Positions 25,718 to 33,803 of a stretch of DNA of 64,000 nucleotides are shown piece by piece. Below the pieces are notes generated by a model. The model was not told where the DNA came from. It searched no databases and was given only the letters and a program-made list of their open reading frames with translations. Each line of letters starts with the position of its first letter. Within the stretch, counting starts at the first letter, position 1. The stretch spans positions 124,001 to 188,000 of the forward strand of contig JAUYQQ010000010.1 of assembly GCA_030697165.1 (NCBI GenBank), in the 5' to 3' direction. The position numbers and the translations under genes are program-made. The stretch is from Acidobacteriota bacterium. GTDB lineage: Bacteria; Acidobacteriota; Vicinamibacteria; Vicinamibacterales; UBA2999.

Positions 25718-27436
25718 CTAGCGCCGGTACGCCACCTTACCGCCGACGATGGTGTAGACCACCCGCGTCGAGGGGATCTCGTCCTCGGGCACGGTCATGA
25801 TGTCTTTCGACAGCACCGTGATGTCGGCCAGCTTGCCGACTGCGAGCGAGCCCTTGAGCGATTCCTCCTTCGCGGCAAATGCGCCGTTCCAGGTGTAGGA
25901 CTTGAGGGCCTCGGCGCGCGTCATCTTCTGATCGCCGTAGAACACCGAGCCGTCGGTGGTCTTGCGGCTGACCGAGGCGTAGAAACTCGCCATCGGGTCG
26001 ATGCGTTCCACCGGGACGTCGGTGCCGTTGGCGATGATCGCGCCGCTCTTCATCAGCTTCTGCCACACGTAGGCACCTTCTTCCGCGCGCCCGGCGCCAA
26101 GCCGCGCCGGCACATAGGGCGCGTCCGAGGTGGCGTGAATGCCCTGCATCACCGGGATCACGCCAAGCTGGCCAAAGCGCGGGATGTCGGCGGCGCTGAT
26201 GTGCTGGGCGTGCTCGACGCGCCAGCGCAGGTCCTTCTGGTTCGGCCGCGACTTGAAGGCGCGCTCGTAGACATTCAGCACTTCGCGATTGGCGCGATCG
26301 CCGATCGCATGCACGCACAGCTGCACATCATGTTCGAGGGCAATCTGCGTGGTCTCCGCGATGCTCTCGGGCGAGTGGGTCGGCAGCCCGACGCTCGACG
26401 GCGAATCGCTGTACGGAGCGAGCATCCAGGCGCCGCGCGAGCCGAGCGCGCCGTCGGCGGTGACCTTGATCGCGGCGATCGTCAGGTGGTGGTTGTTGAG
26501 ACCAACGGCGCGGTACTGTCCGAGCTTCGCGCGCAGGTTGTCGTTGCTGTCGCGCACCATCACCCACAACCGGATGCCCAGTGCGCCCTCCGACGCGGCC
26601 CGCTTGAGGACATCGATGGTGCCAAAGTTCGAGCCGGCGTCCTGGAAGCTGGTGATGCCGTTCTCGAGACTGCCCTGCACCGCCAGCTCGATCTGGCGGC
26701 GCGCATCGGCATCGCGTTCGGCGACGGTCTTCGCCGCTCGCCATTGGTCGAGGGCGCGGCCGACGAGACCCGACGCGGTTTCACGCAGCAGTCCGGTCGG
26801 ACGGCCGCTGGCATCCTTGAGGATCTCGCCGCCCGACGGGTTCACGGTCGTGCGCGTCAGGCCCGCGGCCTCCATGGCCTTTGCATTCACGAAGCTGGCG
26901 TGGCCGCTGGCGTGCGTCAGCATCACCGGGTTGTTCGGCGACACCTTGCTGAGCGCATCGTGCAGCGGAAAGCCCTCGACGTTCGGCTTCGGCACGCTCG
27001 CCCACTTCTCCTGGTGCCAGCCGCGGCCCAGAATCCACTCGCCGGGCTTCGCCTGCTTCGCGGCGTCGGCCACCATCGAGACGATCTGGTCCCAATCCTT
27101 GACGTCCATCAGGTCGAGCGTCATCTTCGACAGGCCAAAGCCCATGAAGTGGCCGTGGCTCTCGACCAGCCCGGGAATGGCCAGCTGGCCGCGCAAGTCG
27201 ATGACCTGCGTGGCGGGGCCAATGTATGGCTGGATGGCCTGGTTGGTGCCGATCGCGGCGATGCGGTCGCCGCGGATGGCGATCGCCTGCGCCTCGGGCA
27301 GCGCGGCATCGACGGTCACGACCTTGCCGTTGTGCAGCACCAGGGTGGCCGGCGCAGGCTGACTCTGCCCGGAAATGACAACGGTCGACAGGACCAACAG
27401 GATGGCGAGATTTTTCACAACAGCTCCGAGTCTCAA
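25718..27436 (-). CDS. Exported amidohydrolase (YtcJ-like)
   Basis: 572 residues with a signal peptide (LAILLVLSTVVISGQSQ). The amidohydrolase-3 plan is visible: beta-sandwich VLHNGKVVTVDAALPEAQAI, metal entry motif IPGLVESHGHFMGFGL, WRVEHAQHISAADIP in the barrel, GTDVPVERIDPM near the end, and a C-terminal sandwich GSLAVGKLADITVLSKDI. The entry motif reads ESHGH rather than the commoner DSHxH, as in many YtcJ relatives. It probably hydrolyses an amide or carbamate in the periplasm; the substrate is unknown. The gene is separate from its neighbours (56 and 85 bases). Confidence 0.87.
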   Translation of the reverse strand: MRLGAVVKNLAILLVLSTVVISGQSQPAPATLVLHNGKVVTVDAALPEAQAIAIRGDRIAAIGTNQAIQPYIGPATQVIDLRGQLAIPGLVESHGHFMGFGLSKMTLDLMDVKDWDQIVSMVADAAKQAKPGEWILGRGWHQEKWASVPKPNVEGFPLHDALSKVSPNNPVMLTHASGHASFVNAKAMEAAGLTRTTVNPSGGEILKDASGRPTGLLRETASGLVGRALDQWRAAKTVAERDADARRQIELAVQGSLENGITSFQDAGSNFGTIDVLKRAASEGALGIRLWVMVRDSNDNLRAKLGQYRAVGLNNHHLTIAAIKVTADGALGSRGAWMLAPYSDSPSSVGLPTHSPESIAETTQIALEHDVQLCVHAIGDRANREVLNVYERAFKSRPNQKDLRWRVEHAQHISAADIPRFGQLGVIPVMQGIHATSDAPYVPARLGAGRAEEGAYVWQKLMKSGAIIANGTDVPVERIDPMASFYASVSRKTTDGSVFYGDQKMTRAEALKSYTWNGAFAAKEESLKGSLAVGKLADITVLSKDIMTVPEDEIPSTRVVYTIVGGKVAYRR

Positions 27437-27521
27437 TCAGGGTGAGGGTGCGATCAGTTTCATGATAATTGAATAACCGCCGACCGGCGACCCGGGGGCA
27501 GGCCGGCGGGTCCGCCGCCGA

Positions 27522-29165
27522 TCAGCCACGCCAGTTACGTCGATCCACGAACGTGCGGGGCTCCCGTACGCGCCCCGCGGGCGCCAGCCGCGCGTCGCGG
27601 CGGGCGCTCCACAGCATCAGCGGCCCGGCCAGGCGGTCGATCACCGGCGCCAACCCGCCGACCTCGCGCTCGACCTGCGACCGCAGATCGGCGATCCGGT
27701 CGCTCACCATCCGGTTCGACTCGCGCAAGTACTTCTCCATCGCCCACAAGGTCGCGCCCCAGCCCGAGCGCAGCTGCGCGGCCTCGCCGCGAACGCGCGC
27801 GCGGACGCGCTGGTCGGGGTCGTCGCGGTAGCGGCGCCAGCCGGTCAGCATGCTGGCCGTCAGCCGGAACAGGCTGGGACCGTTGACCTCGTAGTCGCGG
27901 CGAAACGCGCGGTCGAGCATGGTCTTCGACTGATCGCGCGAGATCGCCGCGTGCCGGAAGTTGAACTTGAACTGCCCGTGGATGTCGGCCAGGTCGACGC
28001 CGTCGAGCAGCCGGCCTTCCGACTCGACCTCGCGATAGAGCGGGGTCCCGGGCACCGGGGTATACAGCATGAACTGGTGGAACACTGTTTCGTGCGCGAC
28101 CGCATGGTCGATCACCGCATCGATATTGCCGGGCGTGTGGTGCTCGAGCCCGATGATGGTCGAGCCGTGCACACGGATGCCGTGCGACTGGAGTTCACGC
28201 GCCAGCGCCTGGGTGTCGGCGCCCTTGAGTTTCTGGTACTGGTTGCCCGAGGATTCGAGCCCGAGCCAGATCCACTCGATCCCGAGCTCCACCAGTTGGC
28301 GCACGTCATACTTGCGGATGGCGTTGGCCGACGAGAAGACGTAGAGCGACCAGGCCTTGCCGTGCGCCTTCATCAGATCGAGCAGCTCGAGAGCCCGCTT
28401 CTTATAGAGCAGGAAGTTCTCGTCCATCATGAAGAACGCCCGGGCACCGAGGCCCTTCTCCGCCTCGCACATCACGCGAAACACGTCTTCGCCGCGTTCC
28501 AGGAAGGTCACCATCTTCCCCTTGCCGCCGAAGAACTCCGAAGTCGTGCAGAAGTTGCAGCCGATTGGGCATCCCACCGACGGGATGATGGTGGCCGCGG
28601 CGTTGCCGCCGCCCCGCGGCACCGGCAGGCCCATCAGCCGGAAGCCGAATGACGAAGGGATCAACGGATGGTCGATGCGGTGACCAGCGTCCTCGCCGAG
28701 ATATGCCCGCAGCCACGCCACGCCCTCGCCCTTCACGATGTGATCGGCGTCGATCATCCCCTCGATGCCTGGAATCGCCGTCACGTGGCCGCCGACAACC
28801 AGCGTGGATCGCGGCGAGTGCTTTCGCACGAGCCGGCACATCTCGCGAATCTTGCCGACGTTGACGATGATGCCCGTCAGCCCGACGACGTCGTAGTCGT
28901 GGGACGTCAACTCGCGGACGAAGTGCTCCCGCGTGGGAAAATCGAGCACCGTGCACGGCGCCGAGATGTTCTGCTGCAACAGCATCAGGCTCCACGTGCG
29001 GTGGAACAGGCGCAGCGAGAACGGGCCCTGCGCCCGGGTCACCTGATTGTGGTACAGCTCCACCGGGTTGATCGCCCGGCTGCCAAACTCATCGTCTTGC
29101 GCGAAGGGTTTGAAGACCGACGCCAGGAGAACGCGGGCACGGGTCCCTTTCGGATGTGGCTGCAT
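27522..29165 (-). CDS. B12-binding-domain radical SAM protein
   Basis: 547 residues from ATG 29165, placed by GGAGG at 29173-29177; an upstream Met at 29189 lacks a site. Residues 50-170 look like a cobalamin-binding Rossmann domain (YDVVGLTGIIVNVGKIREM, STLVVGGHVTAIPGIEGM). The radical SAM cluster motif CPIGCNFC (CX3CX2C) follows GGGNAAATIIPSVG. Downstream are MMDENFLLYKKRALELLD and LGLESSGNQYQKLKG, usual in this class. Such enzymes methylate or rearrange unactivated carbons, often in lipid or natural-product pathways. It is not near the peptide-synthetase cluster, so its substrate is unknown. It is divergent from the sensor kinase gene across 87 bases. Confidence 0.88.
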   Translation of the reverse strand: MQPHPKGTRARVLLASVFKPFAQDDEFGSRAINPVELYHNQVTRAQGPFSLRLFHRTWSLMLLQQNISAPCTVLDFPTREHFVRELTSHDYDVVGLTGIIVNVGKIREMCRLVRKHSPRSTLVVGGHVTAIPGIEGMIDADHIVKGEGVAWLRAYLGEDAGHRIDHPLIPSSFGFRLMGLPVPRGGGNAAATIIPSVGCPIGCNFCTTSEFFGGKGKMVTFLERGEDVFRVMCEAEKGLGARAFFMMDENFLLYKKRALELLDLMKAHGKAWSLYVFSSANAIRKYDVRQLVELGIEWIWLGLESSGNQYQKLKGADTQALARELQSHGIRVHGSTIIGLEHHTPGNIDAVIDHAVAHETVFHQFMLYTPVPGTPLYREVESEGRLLDGVDLADIHGQFKFNFRHAAISRDQSKTMLDRAFRRDYEVNGPSLFRLTASMLTGWRRYRDDPDQRVRARVRGEAAQLRSGWGATLWAMEKYLRESNRMVSDRIADLRSQVEREVGGLAPVIDRLAGPLMLWSARRDARLAPAGRVREPRTFVDRRNWRG

Positions 29166-29239
29166 GAGCAAGCCTCCTGCTCCCATCATAGGAACCCGCG
29201 GCGACGGTGACTGTAAGGCTTTTGTACTAGTTCGGGCGT

Positions 29240-29252
29240 TACAATCGGCTTA
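29240..29252 (+). promoter_or_regulatory. Probable -10 box giving a leaderless kinase transcript
   Basis: TACAAT at 29240-29245 lies 7 bases before GTG 29253, so transcription would start at or just before the start codon. No ribosome-binding site precedes that GTG, which fits a leaderless message. No convincing -35 box is seen at the usual distance. Confidence 0.4.
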
Positions 29253-30938
29253 GTGCGACTGCGTCAACGGCTGAACACGGTCCTGCTGCAATGGGTCGTG
29301 TCGCTGATCGTCATCACCGGCGCCGTCTGGTTGCTGGCGCTGCCGGGGATTCGCCGTAATCTGGTGGATGAGCGGCTGCTGCTGGCGCGTTCGGTGGCGC
29401 ACGGTCTGGATACGAGCCTGTCTACCGCCATCCAGGGACTCGGCCGCCTGGCGCAGGATTTGCCTGGCGCCACCGACGCGGTCGCCGCCCGCCTCCATAG
29501 CTTCCGGTTCGAGTCTCCGTTCAGCGAAGCCATTTACCTGCTCGATGCGCACGGTCAGCTGATCGCGGCCGATCGCGCCGGGGTGCAACCCGTGCCGGCC
29601 TCCTGGCTGGGGTACCACGAGGCCGTGACGCCGATGGTGCGCAAGGCCGGGGCCGAGGCGGCGCCCGTGCTCGCGGTGATTCAGCCATTCAAGCGCACTG
29701 GCGTCGATCACTATCTCGTGGCAGAGATGCCGGTTCGCGGGTCGGCCCTGACGACGTTCCTGCAGGGCCTGGCGCCCAGTTCCACCATGCAGATGCTGGT
29801 GGTCGACGAACACGGAGTGGTCGTGGCGTCCCAGGACCCGGCGCAGTTACTGCGGGTGCTTCCTGACGCCGAGGCCCTCGGCGACCGGATCCGTGCCCAT
29901 CGGCCGCTGGTGCTCGACGAGTCGGCGGGGACCCTGTCGGTGATGGCGCCACTACGGTTCGCGGCGTGGGGCGTGATTATCCAGCAGGCGGAGGGCAGCG
30001 CTTTCGCGAGCCTGAACATGACGAGCCGCGCGCTGGTGGTGACCGGCTTCGCGCTGGCCGTGCTCGGCGCGCTGTTGGTGCGAACGCTGACGCGATCGAT
30101 CGTCTCGCCCATTCGACAACTGTCGCGGCAGGCCGAAGGGATGCGGGCCGGGGACCTGTCGAGCGTCATCGAAGTGTCGGGCGATCTGGAAATCGCGGTG
30201 CTGGCCCGGACGCTGGACGAGGCCCGGACCCGGCTGTCGTCCACGCTGGGCCGCCTGCAGGCGTTCAACGAGCAGCTCGAGGCGCAGGTGGCCGCCCGCA
30301 CTCGCGTGATCGAGCAGCAGAGCGAACAGCGCAAGCTGCTGGTGCGGCGAATGCTGGGGGCCACCGAAGACGAGCGGCGCCGGCTCGCGCGTGAACTGCA
30401 CGACGAGATCGCGCAGATGCTGACCGTCATCCAGATGTCGCTGCACCAGATCGCGCCGGAGACGCCAGAGTTGCAGCGGGCGAACGCGCTGCTCAACAAG
30501 ACGCAGGTGGAGATCCACCGGATCATCCACGACCTGCGGCCCTCGCTGCTCGATGACCTCGGCCTGGCGGCCGCGATGCAATCGTACGCCGACGACCACC
30601 TGGTCAGTCACGGGCTGCAGGTCGGCCTGGAGATTGACAGCGGGCTGCAGGCCGGCACCGAGATCGAGACCGTGATCTTCCGCATCTACCAGGAACTGCT
30701 GACCAACATCCTGCGCCATGCCGATGCGGAACACGTGTCGGTGGAACTGTACCGGCGCGATGGCAAGTTGGTGCTCGCGGTGGAGGACGATGGCCGGGGG
30801 TTTGATCCAGAGGCGAAGGCTGAAGGCGCGGGCCTGATCGGCATGCGCGAACGGGCAGCGCTCGTGAACGGGACGATCACGTTTGACAGCGAGGCCGGAC
30901 AGGGCACGCACGTGGTCGTGGAGATTCCCCTCCAATGA
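29253..30938 (+). CDS. Membrane sensor histidine kinase (NarX/UhpB class, HisKA_3)
   Basis: 561 residues from GTG 29253. N-terminal helix (LQWVVSLIVITGAVWLLAL), a periplasmic sensor domain of about 220 residues, a second helix (ALVVTGFALAVLGALLV), a HAMP linker (SPIRQLSRQAEGMRAGDLSS), a coiled coil, then a HisKA_3 dimerisation domain with RRLARELHDEIAQ (phospho-acceptor His near residue 383). The ATPase domain follows with QELLTNILRHA, VEDDGRGFDP and GLIGMRERA. The sensor domain carries no motif I can link to a ligand. The stop overlaps the response-regulator start by 4 bases (ATGA), so the two are coupled partners. Confidence 0.92.
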   Translation: MRLRQRLNTVLLQWVVSLIVITGAVWLLALPGIRRNLVDERLLLARSVAHGLDTSLSTAIQGLGRLAQDLPGATDAVAARLHSFRFESPFSEAIYLLDAHGQLIAADRAGVQPVPASWLGYHEAVTPMVRKAGAEAAPVLAVIQPFKRTGVDHYLVAEMPVRGSALTTFLQGLAPSSTMQMLVVDEHGVVVASQDPAQLLRVLPDAEALGDRIRAHRPLVLDESAGTLSVMAPLRFAAWGVIIQQAEGSAFASLNMTSRALVVTGFALAVLGALLVRTLTRSIVSPIRQLSRQAEGMRAGDLSSVIEVSGDLEIAVLARTLDEARTRLSSTLGRLQAFNEQLEAQVAARTRVIEQQSEQRKLLVRRMLGATEDERRRLARELHDEIAQMLTVIQMSLHQIAPETPELQRANALLNKTQVEIHRIIHDLRPSLLDDLGLAAAMQSYADDHLVSHGLQVGLEIDSGLQAGTEIETVIFRIYQELLTNILRHADAEHVSVELYRRDGKLVLAVEDDGRGFDPEAKAEGAGLIGMRERAALVNGTITFDSEAGQGTHVVVEIPLQ

Positions 30939-31594
30939 TCCGCCTCGCCATTGTCGACGACCACGACCTGCTGCGCGCGGGCATCCGGGCGATTCTCGAG
31001 CAGGACCCGCTGTTCAAGATCGTGGCGGAAACCAGCGACGGACAGGAGGCCATTCGCCTCGCGGCCAGCCTCAAGCCCGATGTGATGCTCATGGACGTGC
31101 ACCTGCCGGGCGGCCTGAGCGGACTCGACGCCACCGAGGCCATCGTCCGCGACACGCCCGAGGTGAAGGTGATCGTGCTCACGCATTACGAGAACCGCGA
31201 GTACATTCGCCGCGCGCTTCGCATTGGCGCGCGCGGCTATCTGCTGAAGCGCAGCGCCGCCGCCGACTTGAAGGATGCGATCAAGGCCGTCCACGCCGGC
31301 CAACGGTATCTACACCCGTCGGTCGCCGACAGCCTGGTCGACCTGGTGACCGCCGGCAAGTCGGTCGAGGATGCCGAAGACGAGTACGACCGGCTGACTC
31401 CACGGGAGCGGCAGGTCTTCACGCTGCTCGCCGAGGGCAAGACGAGCCGGGACATTTCCAAGTACCTGTCGATCAGCCTCAAGACCGCCATGACCCATCG
31501 CACGAACGTGATGGCGAAGCTCAACATGCACACCCGGTCCGAGTTGATCCGCTACGCGGTGCGCAAGGGCGTGATTTTCGTGAATGATGCCTAG
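30935..31594 (+). CDS. NarL/FixJ-family response regulator
   Basis: 219 residues. Receiver domain with the acidic pair D8-D9, phospho-acceptor D54 in VMLMDVHLPGG, T in VLTHY and K in LLKRS; then a LuxR-type helix-turn-helix (LTPRERQVFTLLAEGKTSRD, ISLKTAMTHRTNVMAKL). It is the partner of the preceding kinase by 4-base overlap. Targets are unknown; neighbouring divergent genes (radical SAM) and downstream cytochrome genes are candidates only by position. Confidence 0.94.
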   Translation: MIRLAIVDDHDLLRAGIRAILEQDPLFKIVAETSDGQEAIRLAASLKPDVMLMDVHLPGGLSGLDATEAIVRDTPEVKVIVLTHYENREYIRRALRIGARGYLLKRSAAADLKDAIKAVHAGQRYLHPSVADSLVDLVTAGKSVEDAEDEYDRLTPRERQVFTLLAEGKTSRDISKYLSISLKTAMTHRTNVMAKLNMHTRSELIRYAVRKGVIFVNDA

Positions 31595-31649
31595 CGAGGC
31601 GGCGCCTCAGACCGGCGAGCATGAGCGAGAGATCGGCGCGCCAATACAT

Positions 31650-31733
31650 CACACGGAAATTCGGAAGCACGGAAAAGCCCTTTTGTTCTGACCCAAGAGA
31701 GAAGAATTTTCCGTGTTTCTGTGTTTCTGTGTG
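31650..31733. repeat. Imperfect 27-nt inverted repeat between convergent genes
   Basis: The arm 31650-31676 (CACACGGAAATTCGG and on to CACGGAAAA) is largely complementary to 31707-31733 (TTTTCCGTGTTTCTG and on to TGTGTG), with 30 bases between. The right arm itself is a short array of CGTGTTTCTGTGTTTCTGTG units. It is much more AT-rich than its surroundings and lies between the response-regulator gene and the convergent unknown gene, so it could end transcription from both sides. Sequences of this CCGTGTTTC style recur in intergenic DNA of many genomes. Confidence 0.6.
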
Positions 31734-31746
31734 AGGCATTTCTGGG

Positions 31747-32232
31747 TCAGAAGGCGGTCAGCGTATCGGCGAACCGCCGCAGTTCACGCGGCGGCAGGCT
31801 CGTGTCCATCTCGATCCAGAATCCGTCCCGCTGCAGCACCAGGTGGCTGCGCTGTCCCGCCACCCACCACGTGGCATTGGGCACGCCGTCAAGCGGGCGG
31901 GCCAGCGGCGCGATGACGGGGCTCGGGCCACCTCGCCGCTGGCTGACCGAGAGGTCGTGTTCGAGGCCGCGCCACTGGATCTCGAAGGCCGGTATTGGAC
32001 TGAGCCGAATGGTCATGCGGGGCGCCTGATCGCCGAGGACCGCCGGCCGGTACGCGGGCACCAGCGGCGCGAATCCCACTTGTGGCTGCACGTCCTCGAG
32101 GCGCGTTACGGTGATGACACCTTGCCGCGTCATCGGAAACACCAGCGGCACCGCGACGTGCAGCCCCCGGAGCGTCACGAACACGCCGGCGGTGATCAGG
32201 AGGAACGCCGGCAGGCCCTTCACACCAGCCAT
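31747..32232 (-). CDS. Unknown protein at the end of the cytochrome operon
   Basis: 161 residues from ATG 32232. One N-terminal hydrophobic helix (GLPAFLLITAGVFVTLRGLH) is followed by a periplasmic-looking domain ending in WWVAGQRSHLVLQRDGFWIE and LPPRELRRFADTLTAF. I do not recognise the domain. The start overlaps the end of the M56-type peptidase gene by 13 bases, so the two are translated together, and the protein is probably part of the same membrane assembly or its regulation. Confidence 0.65.
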   Translation of the reverse strand: MAGVKGLPAFLLITAGVFVTLRGLHVAVPLVFPMTRQGVITVTRLEDVQPQVGFAPLVPAYRPAVLGDQAPRMTIRLSPIPAFEIQWRGLEHDLSVSQRRGGPSPVIAPLARPLDGVPNATWWVAGQRSHLVLQRDGFWIEMDTSLPPRELRRFADTLTAF

Positions 32233-33107
32233 GGCAGCACCACCAGCATCACCGCTGAAATGGCGGGAAGGGTGAGGGACGGGAGGGTGGCATCGGGGCC
32301 GCCAGCCAGCAGCACGTCCACCCGTTTTCGCAGCGCGGCCCGGGCGGCCAGGTCGCGCCGGTCAGTGTCTTGATACACCCGCAGCAGCACACGTGCGAGC
32401 AGACGGGGATCGCGGCCGGCGACCGCGGCGGCGTCACACCCGATTTCCATTTCGATGCAGTACTCGCGGAAGGCCCACATCGCCACCGGGTTGTGGCTTT
32501 GCAGGAGGCGAACGGCGAACATGGCGTGGGTTTGCCACCAACGTCCGGCCTGCCAGTGGGCATGTTCGTGGGTGAGGACAGCCGCGAGCTCGTCGCGGTT
32601 GAGAATCTCGAGGGCGCCGCGTGACACGATCAGCCGCGGCCGCCCGGGGCGGCCGCTGGTGGCGACGGCCATCGCCGACTCCCCCGTGACGAGGACCTCG
32701 CATTGTTCCCATCCAGGGCGGGCGCGTGCGGACGCGACCAGTGCTTCGGGCGCCGGGCCGTCGCTTGGTGCCCGCCGTCCGAGCGCCGGCAGGATCTCCT
32801 GCCAGATCGTGAGCAGCACCATCAGCGCGCCACCCGCGGCGAGGACATGGCCGAGGTGAACTCCCTCGAGTCCGACCGGGAGTGGAATGGCGAGGAGCCG
32901 GGCGCTGTTGAGCCAGGCGACCCGCTCACCGAACTCGACCGAGGTGCGCCACGGTATCGCCGCCGTCACCATCGGCAACACCAGCAGGAGCGCGAGCAGC
33001 CGTTGTCGCGTCGGTCCCGCCGGCAGGCCGACCCGGTGCACCCACACGTACAGAATCAGGCCCATCGTGCCCGAATGGAGGGCGACCTGCCACAGGTACG
33101 AAATCAC
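32220..33107 (-). CDS. M56 (BlaR1-like) membrane metallopeptidase
   Basis: 295 residues from GTG 33107, overlapping the cytochrome b stop by 4 bases (GTGA). Three or four N-terminal helices are followed by the zinc site LAAVLTHEHAHWQAGRWW (HEHAH, an HEXXH motif) and the conserved EMEIGCDAAAVA carrying further ligands, then a final helix (ISAVMLVVLPWLV). M56 peptidases are membrane-embedded and often act in regulated proteolysis. A BlaR1-type sensor domain is absent and no BlaI repressor adjoins. Its place inside a cytochrome operon is unusual. Confidence 0.82.
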   Translation of the reverse strand: MISYLWQVALHSGTMGLILYVWVHRVGLPAGPTRQRLLALLLVLPMVTAAIPWRTSVEFGERVAWLNSARLLAIPLPVGLEGVHLGHVLAAGGALMVLLTIWQEILPALGRRAPSDGPAPEALVASARARPGWEQCEVLVTGESAMAVATSGRPGRPRLIVSRGALEILNRDELAAVLTHEHAHWQAGRWWQTHAMFAVRLLQSHNPVAMWAFREYCIEMEIGCDAAAVAGRDPRLLARVLLRVYQDTDRRDLAARAALRKRVDVLLAGGPDATLPSLTLPAISAVMLVVLPWLV

Positions 33108-33790
33108 TGATCCTTGAAGAGTTCGTCGTACTCCAGCCGATGTTCGTGACGGAGCTTGTCCTTGCGAATCTTGCCCGTGAAGATGCTGGTGTCGAGGGGG
33201 AACGCTTCCGGCGACAAGTGCGCGCCGGCGATGTGCCAGACCAGCACGATCAAGAACGCGAACAGCGCCTCGTAGCTGTGCATCACCTTGGCGGCGGGGA
33301 TCAGTTCGGCCGGCAGCACGCCGGCGACGGCGATGGGGAAATACAGGATGAAACCGGTGGCGACCATGACGAGGCTGCCGAAGATGAGGCCCCAGTATTC
33401 GAACTTCTGCCGGTAGTCGAACCGTCCGAACTGCGGTGCCGTGTCGGTGTAGCCGGCGTAGTACCGCAGGTTGTTGATGGCGTCCCTGAAGTCCCTCTGC
33501 CCGAGAAGCATCGTGCCCTTCATCCGGCCACTCAGCAGGCCGGTGATGGCGACGGCGAGGTGCGCCACCACCAGCACGGAAAAGACGATCCCGACCATGC
33601 GATGCAGCCAACGCGCAGCGAAGATCCCGCCCATGGCGTCCACCACCCACACACTGGCCGATGCCGCCGGCCACTTCTGCGGCATGCCCGTGACGAGCAG
33701 CAGGCCGAACAGCACGATGATGGCGGCGTGCTGAAAGCGTGCCCAGGGCGAGAACCGCACGACGTATTCGACGGGAGGGTCAGCAGTCAT
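33104..33790 (-). CDS. Cytochrome b subunit (b561/formate dehydrogenase gamma-like)
   Basis: 228 residues. Four membrane helices with candidate haem-ligand histidines: WARFQHAAIIVLFG, ARWLHRMVGIVFSVLVVAHL, KVMHSYEALFAFLIVLVWHI. The pattern matches the diheme cytochrome b gamma subunits of formate dehydrogenase and the Ni/Fe-hydrogenase cytochrome b561 group, which exchange electrons with quinones. It lies 13 bases after the nine-haem cytochrome gene, so together they form a quinol-to-periplasm electron module. A catalytic dehydrogenase subunit is not present in the operon. Confidence 0.87.
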   Translation of the reverse strand: MTADPPVEYVVRFSPWARFQHAAIIVLFGLLLVTGMPQKWPAASASVWVVDAMGGIFAARWLHRMVGIVFSVLVVAHLAVAITGLLSGRMKGTMLLGQRDFRDAINNLRYYAGYTDTAPQFGRFDYRQKFEYWGLIFGSLVMVATGFILYFPIAVAGVLPAELIPAAKVMHSYEALFAFLIVLVWHIAGAHLSPEAFPLDTSIFTGKIRKDKLRHEHRLEYDELFKDQ

Positions 33791-33803
33791 GATTCGTGGC
33801 TCC

